Assembly (NCBI GenBank): GCA_905250125.1
Contig: CAJNOL010000918.1
Coordinates: forward strand, 30,089 to 94,088
Reading direction: 5' to 3'
Origin: Rotaria sordida
Taxonomy: Eukaryota; Rotifera; Eurotatoria; Philodinida; Philodinidae
DNA length: 64,000 nucleotides
Below, in pieces: positions 25,058 to 36,463 of the stretch (positions are counted from its first letter, which is position 1; every line of letters begins with the position of its first letter). The notes under the pieces were generated by a model. It ran no database searches. It saw nothing but the letters and a program-made list of their open reading frames with translations, and was not told the origin of the DNA. Both the position numbers and the translations under genes were made by a program.

Positions 25058-26340
25058 TCAAACATGGTTTATTTTATTATTTTCTTTTTGATAAACGAAT
25101 TTCCAGCATAACATGTGATTAATGACTTTTCTTCTTCTTTTGTTTGTTTGATAAACAATCATTTATTCAGAAAAAAAAAACATTAAATAGATTTTTATTA
25201 TTGATAAAATATAAGAGGATTATTGGATGAACTGTTTTTTATTATTATTATGGGTTGGTTTGATACACGAGTCAATTGTAATGTGATAATATAAATATGT
25301 TCATTTTAATCTATAGTGATCGACATAAGTTTTAGAGAAGTTGTATGTTTGAATTTTCTTTCCGATGATAATATTAAAAAAAACATATTTGAGTAGCTGA
25401 AAGGATTTTCTATTATGATTGGTAGGCGTAAAAACTTCAAAACTAGTTTTCTAGCATCCATTTGAAGCTTTTCTATTTCATGTTGTATAATAGATCTTAG
25501 AGCTTTTCTTTTTGTTTTTTTAAATAGTTTTTGAAAGAGCAACTTTTTGACCGAGGCCAATTTCTACAGAAACCAACTCTTTAAAGGAAACGCATACATA
25601 AGATTTCGCTTATTGTAATATCTAGTTCAATGCTCTACAATAATGTTGTCTCTCCATTCACACCCACATGCATCCAAAATGGTATAGTGAACTCAATATG
25701 CTAACTTCTGACATCTATAACACTAAACAAAGATTTTCTTAAGATTATAATTAAAGCTAATCTTATATCTTCTGCTTCACTAGTTCTGCAATGATATGAA
25801 ATAAATTCAAGGAAAACATGCAATATTTTTATTAACGAACTCTAAACCAGCTTCAGATCTATGTTACTATGTAGAAATACCCTAACAATCTTGTAAAAAT
25901 TGAATGACAACTGGTTCATCGATGAATGTGAGGCTTTTTCAAAAAAATATTGCAAACAGAAAAAAACCACACACACACACACATACACCTTTTTACATAT
26001 ATCTAAATAATCTTTCTTTCAATATAATTAAAGATTTTACATGGCGATCAGCGCCCCGGTTCAAAGTTCAGATCAAGTGAGCTAAAGAACTGTTCGAATG
26101 AATCAAACCATGTGACAAAATTTGTTCATATCTCTAATTTCGACACTCTTGGGAAACATGATCTAAAAGGAGTGTTGAAGTATACAGGGTAGAAATTTGC
26201 ACCCACTCGCAGCTACATCATATTTCATAATGTTAATCCCGTTGAGATTGCATTAACGACTTTTCTCAATAAATTTGAATTTATCTATATATCATATATT
26301 TCGATACGAAGAGTTCTCTTTTTTTTATTCTGTTAATTCA
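25058..26340. other. Intergenic stretch, nothing recognised
   Basis: This lies between AMT and the ART-TPR pseudogene. A minus-strand open frame at 25306-25560 (84 codons, Lys/Leu-rich) matches no family I know and lacks splice or start context, so I do not call it. A short CA repeat lies near 25965-25985. Confidence 0.5.
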
Positions 26341-26349
26341 AATTATAGC

Positions 26350-28760
26350 TAGTTATCACGGTAGAATAGCCAATTCATCTAGCATAAGTGTTATTGTTTG
26401 ATGAACGTCGATTTCGATTATTTGTCTTCGACACAGATCTATGCTCTTATAAATTCGTGGTATTTCCAGCGATTCATCAGTAATATATTGTAAAGCATGT
26501 TCATATTCTACTAATGCTCGATCGTACTCAGCTATCAGAGCGTACTCACGAGCAGAACTTGTATAAACTAGAACCCACAAGGGATGTCGTTGTGGAAGTA
26601 AAGCTTGTTTACAATGAAAAATCGCTTGTTCATAGCATGCTAATACGGCTAGATGATCGTATCGTTTTTGATAAAAGTGACCGCGATGTCTGTAATAACT
26701 GATAATGATGTGATAGGCCGATATAATTATGAATCGAGATCACTCGTTGAAAGTATTCCATAGCCAACTCATATTGATTTTCATTTAATTCTGATGCTAC
26801 ATTAAGATAGCTGATGACCGTTACCTCGTTATTTTCTGTCAGATACAATTGACAAAAGTCGAGTGCCCGATTAAAATAAGTTATAGCTGTTGAATTGTCA
26901 CCTTTATCCCTATAAGCAGAGCCTATATTATTGAAGCAACGAGCTACATCAGGATGACGAGGTCGCTCACGCTCAATTATTGGAAGCGCATGTAAATATG
27001 CTCTTAAAGCTCCATCAAAATCTTCTTGAGCTTTCATGGCTATGCTCATATTGCTGAGAGCAATTGCTTCAAAAAGAGGATTTCGAGTTCGTGCTGACTG
27101 ATATATGTGAAGCAATTTCTCGAAATTTAATAATGCCATTGAATATTGTCCTTGACGGTAATATGCTTCGTCCAATGTATTGTACATCGTACCTCGATGT
27201 GGATGTTTGTCTAGCAGCGATTGAATCTGACGAATAAGTGTCTATTCTGTACATTCGAAAGATTTCAATGAATTATCTAGAAAATTGTAGACTCTGCTCA
27301 AGTTGTTGTATACTTGAGCGATCATGTGATGATTCGATGGTAAATTTTTGTTTCGAATATCAAGTGTCTCTTGTAAGTGGTACAAAGCCAGCTCATAACT
27401 GCACATGTCTGTGTAAAGAATACCAATTCGAATACACTTCCGATTGATAAGAGAATTTCATGTTCGTCTTTCATTACACCGGATTCAGATATAGCGGCAA
27501 ATGGCACAGATGACATATCTATCTTGTCATCGATGTGTATTTCTTCCAGCACGCTTACTTGATCATTGGTTTATGGTGCACATATAAATTCTTCAGCAAC
27601 CTCTTTGTCAAGATTAGTCGATACGAATGTATTGAAACAAATAATTTTTTTTTCGATAGTTGAAGCCAGAAGCATCTGAAGTTCATCTTTCGATATCATT
27701 GTACCTAGATAGACAATTATTGTTTGTTCCGAATTACGTTTTGAGTACTGTTCACAATACATTTCCTTAAGTTGATGATGCAAATCACGAATAAAAAAGC
27801 GAAAACTAAATAAGAGATCAATGTCATCAGTACGACAAGCTTGGTTAAAAAGACGAAAGAGAAAACCATTTTGGGTATACCAATTAATAGCATCGTTAGC
27901 CTGATATGTTCAGTTGAATTCAAGAATTTTCTTTTGTACTGCCTTATTCTTGCTGTAAGCAAAAAAACTTTGTTGCATCAAATCGTTTTTACTTCTTGCT
28001 GTTGAAGGCATTCGAAGAAGCACTTGAATAAGTAGTTGAAAGCACATAAATTTAGCATTTTCATTATTCAATTTATCAAGTGCAATTTGTTGTGTGTCAT
28101 GACGAAAAACACAATATCCAGACGGCCAACGTTGAATTAAATGTTTTTGTAAATCATCTTGCAACTTCTCAAACACTCTTTGTTCTTCATCTATATGGAA
28201 AATATCTCGAATACGAGTGTCTGCTTTCCAACGAAATAACCATTTATCACCAAGAACATAGATAAAGACAGTGATCTGAGAAGATAGAAACATAAGAGCT
28301 TCTTTTAAGAGTCGATCAACATAACGATCTGGTATGACAATAAGAAGAAGGCGAGATTCAGATGTATAATGAAGAATGAAAGATGAACATACAGCCAATT
28401 TAGTAAATATATGGAGAGAAAACATAACATAATGCTGAATATTAAGAGCTAAATCTTTGTCATTGATATCTCTATCGTCTAACCAAATGATATTACAATC
28501 TATCAGTACATTCATTGTAAGGATGATAATAAATAATAAAAGGCCGAAAAAAAGACTGAAGACCGAAACAAATCGAAAAAATATTATTGGTTATCATCGA
28601 TATGAATCATATTTCAATCGTAAATTACTAATCACAATGTTTTCGGTTGTTTCCATTTTCGGCTTTTTATCATTACCCTTCATTGTAATATTAGTTTTTT
28701 TCTTGCGACATATGCACACATGGAAATTGTTTATTTGTGTAATGTCATCAATATATTTCT
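26350..28760 (-). pseudogene. Decayed ADP-ribosyltransferase/TPR gene
   Basis: The frame opens near 28515 (IIWLDDRDIN), with a likely additional N-terminal piece at 28700-28760 (QKYIDDITQINNFHV). The middle contains the arginine-specific ADP-ribosyltransferase fold: a VYLG string where the family has Y-R-G, then FNTFVSTNLDKEVAEEF, then the C-terminal ExE region DEHEILLSIGSVFEL. Kinesin-light-chain-like TPRs follow, for example HPDVARCFNNIGSAYRDKGD and EYDRALVEYEHALQYI. This ART plus TPR layout is common in bdelloid genomes. Breaks seen: in-frame stops at 27910-27912 and 27571-27573, a frameshift near 27420, a stop near 27242 and another frameshift near 26650. The core Arg of the NAD site is replaced by Leu. 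It is therefore a pseudogene with high confidence. Confidence 0.85.
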
Positions 28761-28984
28761 GTTTGTTTTATTCTTCTCATTGGCATAGAGGCTTATTTAC
28801 AGAAAAATTTAAGGTTAAGATAAGCTACACTCATATGCTACACACACTAGTGTATGTAACTTATCTTTGCTTGTTTGAACCAATGGAGTTACTTTCCATA
28901 TTTTATTTTCGTCTATCCAGAAATTGTGTGACATATGGTGAAAAAATGTATATAACCAGAATTGTTTGTTGAATTACAAGATAT

Positions 28985-29155
28985 AATTTAAAATAAGATG
29001 CTTATGGAGATGTGGGCGTATGGGTGTAGGTTTGGATGCAGGTGACTGGATGTAAGATGTGAGTATGATTGTGGCTGTAGATGGGTGTAGGTGAGGGATG
29101 TATGGGGAAGGGGGGGGAGACGAATGTGGGTATGGGTACCCGTGAAGGTGTGAGA
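28985..29155 (+). repeat. G/T-rich telomere-like tract
   Basis: The + strand is a run of degenerate units built from GGTG, TGTGGG, GGGTGTAG and a G9 homopolymer (near 29110-29118), against an AT-rich background. It resembles degenerate telomere-type repeats (from memory, bdelloid telomeres are TGTGGG-type). The minus strand reads as a His/Pro/Ser-rich open frame, which is a by-product. Confidence 0.5.
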
Positions 29156-30330
29156 TGTCCGTGCAACTCGTGTCTTCATCCATGCCTAAGACGAATGAGT
29201 GTTTTTGCTGACTTGTATCGAAAGAAATATCTAAAACAACATGAATTTGCTCCTGTATTGGATGCTTTTTTCCAGACAATTGAAGAATTTTGAACTAATA
29301 GCCTTTCAACTGTCATCGACCAACAAGTTCACTTTTTTTCAGGATCTATTTTTCTTCTATCCGGTGATATACTGAGTGAGTAATGTCTTTCATTTAAGTT
29401 TTGTAAAATTTTCAATTTTTAATTAACATAGATCCACCATATGATTTAATTGATTCTTTCAGTAATTTGATTGGTTTTTTTTCTAAAAATAATGTCATAT
29501 CCATCGTGATTGATTTTACCTTGTTCAGCATGTTTAGAAGAGTGTTTAAAATATTACATGATCAGATAAATCTATGCTATCAATCGTTATTCTCATCATT
29601 TTTTCCATGGTAATCAATGTTACTTTTACTTAACCTATTTGAACCAAATCTTATTTGATTTAGATATTGAAACTTATATGGCATATATGTTATTGTTGGC
29701 TTTTTTTATGCATATGATAGTACATTTTCACAATACAAAAACCAGCACTGGCAGTATTAGACTATTTTACAGGCTATGAAAATAGTATCAAAATCAAAAA
29801 TTCTTTTACAAAAAGATCAACTATTACAATTCAAAATGTGATTGTTGAACATGACAAAAAAATTGTGTATTTAAAAAAAGACGTATTGTTTATTTTTTTT
29901 TTGAAAGATAGATAATAAAAATAAATTAAAAAATTGTTTTAAATATTATCATTTAAAAAAATCTACAAAACCAAATGAATTAAAATGTGTAAATTTAGTT
30001 TTGAAATAAGAAAATAATATGTAAAGAAGATTCGCTATTTGAATATGATTGCAGAATATGACTACGAGTAGATTCGTATGCGATCAGATATTTTGATGGA
30101 GGTATTATGCGAGAATGTGTCGCAACGAGCACTTCATGTCGCATATAAATGTATTGTGCATTGTGTCGTATTTTACGACATATTTTATCTTAGTATGCAA
30201 TGAATCATCAATAATCTCTTACGTGTATTATACATTATGTGCAACCACTTGATCGGTCACTGTTCAAACTTCTTTTTCATTCTATCCTCGATTACCTATC
30301 ATTACTACGTGCTTTGTACTGAACACTGTA
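29156..30330. other. Intergenic stretch with possible coding scraps
   Basis: Between the ART-TPR pseudogene and TMEM144, short stretches read like protein on the + strand (near 29195-29290, and 29430-29530 with DPPYDLIDSF). They have no continuous frame and no family I recognise. A hydrophobic + strand frame at 28570-28970 is likewise unassigned. These may be fragments of a decayed gene. Confidence 0.35.
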
Positions 30331-30339
30331 TATATAAAA
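30331..30339 (+). promoter_or_regulatory. TATA box of the TMEM144-like gene
   Basis: TATATAAAA lies 137 bases upstream of the start codon at 30468, a reasonable position for a core promoter with a short 5' leader. Confidence 0.4.
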
Positions 30340-30467
30340 GAGGTATGGAGAGAGAAAAAAAATTGCACATAGTGACATGAAGTAACAAAATAAACATTGA
30401 ATAGAACGGACAGAAGCTCATATCTCGATTGTCTTGTTATATTTGTCGTCTTTGCAGTACCAAAACT

Positions 30468-31715
30468 ATGTCAGAGCCTTCGATTGATTTGACAACAACA
30501 ATTGCGACATTTTTTATTAGTAGTTCTCCTATCGGTCAAGAAACAATAACGAATTCTTCATGGATGAATGAGACGAAAATTTCATCAACATCGGATGCAG
30601 CTCCATCACTCTTCGCAGGTTTTATTGGTTGTCTAGTTGCGTCGATCTTCTTCGGTTCGAATTTTGTTCCCGTAAAACAGTATTCTACCGGAGACGGTTT
30701 CTTCTTTCAATTTGTCTACTGTGTTTCGGTCTGGGTTGTTGGTCTTATACTCGATCTTTTTTTAGACAATCAACGATTCTATCCACTCGTACTTATTGGA
30801 GGTAAGACATAACTAAAAGTTCTATGTGCCAATCGAATTATTTTAGGCGCACTGTGGGCAACTGGCAATCTTGTCACGGTGTTTTGTATCAAGACATGTG
30901 GCTTAGCTGTTGGTCTCTTGATTTGGAGCACGACCTGTTTGATCATGGGCTGGGCAGGTGGTCGCTTCGGTATATTTGGTGTCAAACCACAAATTCCATC
31001 GACACCATTGAAACTAACCATAAATTATGCATCAGTCATATTGGCTGCGATAAGTGCCATCTTCTTTATTCTAATCAAGTCTAACAATACATCACCCAAG
31101 CCAAGTGAAGATTCCAGACCAGATGAAGAAGTTACAGTAGAACTGGAGAAGAAATCGGATGCCAATCAAGTAAGAGTCGAAGTAAAGACGGAAACCGACT
31201 TTCCGTTTCTCAATCGTCTTAATACAGTGTTTCAAAAGGCTCTCGGTTGCTTTCTGGCAGCGTTGGCTGGCATCTTCTATGGCCTGATGTTCATACCTGA
31301 TCAATATATTCGTGATCATCCCGATAAATATCTGTACAAGGGAGAACGGCCTCCATCCAATGGTCTTTACTACATCAATTCGCAGTACTCAGGAATTTTA
31401 CTTTCGTCTACCATCTACTTTATTATCTATGCACTTTTGAAACGTAATAGACCGGCCATCAACCCGATCATTGCGATACCAGCTATGGTCAGTGGATCAT
31501 TGTGGGGCATCGCGAATATTGGCTTCATTGTGGCCATTAGTTCCTTGAAAGGTGCCGTTGCCTATCCCATTGTGGCTGTTCTACCAGGTGTTGTGACGTC
31601 ACTTTGGTCATTATTCTGGTTTCGAGAAATTGTCGGCAAGAAAAATTACATCTATCTCGGATGTGGAATGTTTCTTCGATGTATCGCCGCTCTTTTCAGT
31701 GGTCTTTCGGCATAG
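30468..31715 (+). CDS. TMEM144: TMEM144-like multipass transporter
   Basis: This is a member of the TMEM144 family in the drug/metabolite transporter fold, predicted carbohydrate or sugar transporters of internal membranes. The family's substrate is not firmly established. Two exons, 30468-30801 and 30847-31715, encode 400 aa. The Ser/Thr-rich N-terminus (about 45 aa) precedes about ten hydrophobic helices. Diagnostic strings include FFGSNFVPVKQYSTGDG in helix 1, GALWATGNLVTVFCIKTCGL across the splice junction, and SGSLWGIANIGF and AYPIVAVLPGVVTSLWS in the C-terminal half. A charged loop (about 215-265) separates the halves. The ATG at 30468 starts the frame; the reading could extend 13 codons upstream but without an ATG. 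Codon use is clearly less AT-biased than dystrophin, AMT or the receptor gene. Confidence 0.92.
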
Positions 31716-32395
31716 AACTTTGTTCGTGAAGAACAGGAAGATCGTGCATGTTTAGCATAGATGTTTTTTTTTTAATGTTTCTTTTTCTTTTATAATACAT
31801 TGCAGTGTTAGTCTTGTTCATCGAAACATTTTAATAATAGAAGACAAAAAAGAATGGAACCGAATAATAACGTATCACAACGAAACACAGACAGAAAATC
31901 GCAATGGTATTTGGCGTTTTTTTTTAGTAAATATGAATTAGAAGAGTCGTTCGAGAGAAGAACCTAAACCGAGTTCGTTTGCTGAGTATCTTCATGTCGT
32001 TACGTGACAGTTCCATTCAACGAGTTCAGCTTGAGCATTCTCATTTTTGTGGATCGATCTTTAAAACTTTGTCGTACGGTTTGATACATTTTGCATGATC
32101 GCCCATTTTCAATTGAGTCGAAAGTTTGAACTGTTTGACTTTCTCCTTGTCAGCATCGATTCCATTCGTCGGCAATTAGAGATTATTGGGAATGGTTGTG
32201 TATTTTTTTCACAGCAACTTGATAGTGATCATCCTTTGAAAGCGAGAGAGAAGGTAGTAAAACAATGTGCAGAGCTATTTCTTACGCACTTTGAATAGTT
32301 CACTAGTACGTTTGTTTGAGTAGGTGTGAGTGTTTGTATAGGTGCAGAGAAGGGAAACACTCTTACCATATCCACATTCTAATTGACACGAATGT
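31716..32395. other. Intergenic, nothing recognised
   Basis: This covers the 3' side of TMEM144 and spacer. A 67-codon frame at 32095-32298 has no family resemblance. Confidence 0.5.
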
Positions 32396-32399
32396 GTTG

Positions 32400-32690
32400 A
32401 ACCAAATAATTTTTTTCCGACAATAAGAAGAAGGTGAGATTCAGGTGTACGATGAATAATGAAAGATGAACATACAGTCAAGTTAGTAAATGTGTTGAGA
32501 AAATCTATAAATACATGTATTGCAATAGTAGTTTTTTCTATGATGACGTAGTACACATGGAAATTATCTATCTGTGTAATGCTATCAATATATTTCTGTT
32601 TTTTTTTGTCATGTGAAGAAAACTTGAAATCATGCAAAATGACAAAAAATATCCTGTGTAGATGTCGTGAGCATTTGTTTTCATGCAAAC
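32400..32690 (-). pseudogene. Second fragment of the ART-TPR N-terminus
   Basis: 32419-32498 is closely similar to 28340-28420 (shared CAATAAGAAGAAGG and GAATGAAAGATGAACATACA). 32545-32600 matches 28709-28765 (shared ACATGGAAATT and ATCAATATATTTCTG). On the minus strand this reads KQKYIDSITQIDNFHV and, further on, TVCSSFIIHRTPESHLLLIV. The two blocks are contiguous here but separated by about 290 bases in the larger copy. No ART or TPR region follows. It is a dead partial duplicate. Confidence 0.7.
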
Positions 32691-35600
32691 AGCGCTAGAA
32701 GTATTTTTCACCTGTTTCTCCAGAGTGCAATTATAGTACACAAGTGTTTTGATATATTGAAGATGAATTTTACATAAAAAAAATGCTAGCCTTATAAGTC
32801 TTATATTATTTTCTATTTATTTTAGATTTAGTCGTATGACTTTTTCGATATAACTATTGAACTCTTATCTCGAAAAAAGTTTAAACAATGATTTTATGAA
32901 ATCTAACACGAAAGGAGAATCATTTCTTTTTAGTATAGACATGAAAGTGTAACACTTTCAACTTGTTTTATTTGTTTCAATGAAAATATTTTTCGATTGA
33001 AGTTGTTATTCATGTTAATCGGTTGTCAGTTATGGTCACTAACAAGACAATTGATGAGATCTGAACAATAATTGAAGTTCATATTTAATTAACATGCGTA
33101 CAGATAGATAACATTTTGAACTTTAATTTGTTGGCAAGCTCTGAATTGTTTAGAGAATTTTTTAAGTTAATGTCTTATGCGAACAATATTGACTGATCAA
33201 TAATAAAACAATCCAACGCTCATCCAAGTTTGTTCTCATTCAATAGAAATATTTGAAGAACAAAATCAATCTACTGATGTCGTCAACGTTATAACTAGTA
33301 ATTAATCATTATCATTAGTGTATCCATTCTGTTTGCAAAGTAAAAAAAAGTAATCAATGCCAAAAATCTGATCGAAACTAGAGGCCGAAACAAGAAAAAT
33401 TCTTTGTTCTCTGACTCGACCTTAGTTGGTTTTCTTTCTCGCTTTAGTTCGTCTTTATTTTGATATTATTAATAACTATAATATGTACATTTACCATCTC
33501 CATATGAAATCGAAATCACTATCAACACAAGAAAAAAAATATGTTCTCTAAGTATTCTAAACAGATATCAACAGTGTCTGATCTTTTGTATCATAACTAG
33601 AGCATTATTTTTGCCATATAGCACATTTTGAAATACCTATTAATGCAATCTATACTTGTATTAAATGTTTAAAGTCAAAAAGGAAAAATTTATCAAATTA
33701 AGAAGTATTCTTATCAATAAGTCGTATAAAGTTCCATTATGACAGTGTGAATACTATGCATAAGATTATTACTACTAACTCTCTTAAAGTATGAAAATTT
33801 AAATTTATGGTTCAGTCCATGTTTAAAATAAACGAGACATTTATTCAAATACAATCATTCAACAAGTATAATAAATAAAGATGTTTATTCCATATTCTCA
33901 AGCTATATGAATAGATGATTATGTCATTTTCTAGTAAAATTTTATTTCAAAGATTAATTCTATTATCGAGAAAATATTTACTGAGTCATAGTCTTCTTAT
34001 TAATTATTTTCATACTTGTTTATTTCTAAAATAAATTCAATTGAATTAACTACACAAATATGTTACCTTTTAAATTTCAATTTCTATTACATCATGTTAT
34101 AATATAATATTCCCTATCGGCATTATTCATATTATACTATTGAACATTCGAAATACTTTTTTATTCTGTCATTGAAAATGAATAAAAGAAAAGAATATTA
34201 CTTGAATTATTATTATTTTTTATTTTATTTGTCCATTACAGAAAAAAAAAAGGATCGACTATTTTAACCTTCAGAGACCAACTTGATCAATATACATACA
34301 TGCACGATTCGTAATAGTAATATGACACAATCAAGTAGACAAAATGTGTGTATGTCTCTTTACAACTAAATGAAATTCAAGACAATATGATTGGTGCAAT
34401 AATGATCACAAAAATACCGACAAATAACATCTAAAAATGAAGATATGATGAGACTCGTATCCATCTAGTAAATCTATTAATGATCATATAGGCGACAGTT
34501 GGATGTGGAGAGACCACTTCAAGAGTAATAATGTATATGTTATTTCAATGAGATAACTGAGCCGGAAATATGGACTGTGTGTGTTTCAAATAGTAATTTC
34601 TCTCTTTACTTTAATCAAGCAAGTTGTTGACCGCCTGGGGCATTCATTTTGTCTCTTTTTTTTTTTCTTAATCATAAACACCTATCTTACATCGATTTTG
34701 TAATCATTAATACGTGTCTATAACTAGTAAGAATACCACCAGTCAGAAAAGGTGGTGAACTAATGATCTTCACCTCAACGTTTCCTCCGGGATTTTACAT
34801 CTTTAATCATCTATTGTACATAAGCGTCATTATTATATATGAATAAAAGACAAGAGAAAGAGAGAGAGAGAGACAGAGAAAAGGAAAAGAAAAGTAATGT
34901 TCGCTTTTTCCTTTCTTTTCATCATCACTATACCTATTATGCGCTTGGAAGAACATCCGATGTCGTATCTCTTTCATTTTTTCTTCCGATAAACGAACTT
35001 GATACACCTTTTTTTTTCTTTGTTTTCTGTTAAATCTTTTTTTTATAAACTTTACAACTTTTGTAAAAAAAAATCGAATGCATGTTTGACAAGCACAATT
35101 CGTTAAGTAAGTTCGACATAAAAAAAAAAATATCATTTTTTTTGTTTTGTTTTGAAAAGGAAACAACTGTCTGACATTTTCTTGTGAATGGAAATGATCA
35201 TTGCTTAGTTATTAGAGCAGAATGATCTAATGAACTGAATTTCCGGTTGACCAATGATTACTTTTTGAAACAAAAAAATTGCGTGTCAGATTGAAATAAA
35301 ACTGTAATAGTATTCTTTCTTTGAGGTTGTCATTATCAAAATGACTTCCATTGAAAAAAATTAGTCATTGTGTTGTTTGTACAAACTTTATCGATATATA
35401 TGCAGAACATCAGCAGATGGTACACATATTAACTATGGTGAGATTGATTTCTGTACAAATTTCAAAAAGATGTTCTGACCATATCATTGAACTGAAATGA
35501 ATTAAATTTAATGAAAAAAAGAAAAAAATCAAAGAGACAACTGAAGCATTCAAGTGGAAACATATATACTATGTATAATATGAAGTTTCGAAATAAGAGA

Positions 35601-36463
35601 CATATACTGATATTTATCTATTGTTTCATAATAAGAAAATTGTAACTGTCTATATATCATTCAAATGATTAATTTCTATCGAGACACCTATACATTCGCA
35701 CGTTTGATTTATCTTCAATACAAATATGTTCAACTGATATCGCCTCATCCTTCTCTGGTTTTTGATCATTCATTGTTCATCGTATCCTTTCGCCATCCAA
35801 TATACATTATTATTCGATTGTGATCTTTATCGTATTTGATGATAGTATATGCGCACGAGTATAAAAAAAGAAATTTTGTATGATCTGTACAAGATTTATT
35901 AGTATTCATTCCTGTTATCATACATTAAAATATCGAACTAATAAGCGATGATATATCATTTAAAAGAAAAAGATGAGATGACACAACATGTATGTTATGC
36001 TCAATAATCGCTAATTCAATTAAACTACTCATACCTATAAAGAGAATGTTTATGTCATCTTTGTATATAATATGTAATCTTGTGTATAGTTTAATCATGC
36101 GAAACAGTAAGCGAACTCTTTATGTCGTGTACAAATATGATCTACAATGTACACTTCTATTCGACTAATCATCAATCGAGCGATCAAATTAAAAGAAAAT
36201 AAAACTCGAAAGTATGTCTGTAGTTTTTTATTTTACGATTGAATAAATCGTTTTTTCGACGGTTGTATATATATATATATACATTTCTAATCATCAAAAA
36301 TATCAGTAATAATCTATCCTTATTGGTATAAAACTTTTAATTTTCGACGTTGACAATTGTGCTCTGTCAATTTATTATCATATATTATACTGATATTCGA
36401 TTGATTAATAATTAAAAAAAAAAAATTAACATTTATGATTTTTTTTTTTAGATAATAGATAAA
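32691..36463. other. 3.8 kb AT-rich spacer upstream of the receptor gene
   Basis: I find no gene, RNA or clear repeat. A minus-strand frame at 34807-35166 is Lys- and Ser/Leu-rich, overlaps a GA-rich tract (34850-34890) and looks accidental. Distal regulatory sequence for the receptor gene is possible but not visible. Confidence 0.5.

Noticed and set aside
26041-26085. Possible tRNA-like stretch (GGTTCAAA with a GC-rich stem)
   Set aside because: No cloverleaf with acceptor and anticodon arms could be folded around it.
28457-28972. 171-codon hydrophobic + strand frame
   Set aside because: Its first part is antisense to the ART-TPR N-terminus and the rest has no family resemblance. It probably arises by chance from AT-rich DNA.
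34807-35166. 119-codon minus-strand frame, Lys-rich then Ser/Leu-rich
   Set aside because: It is driven by A-runs and a GA-repeat, with no conserved motif.
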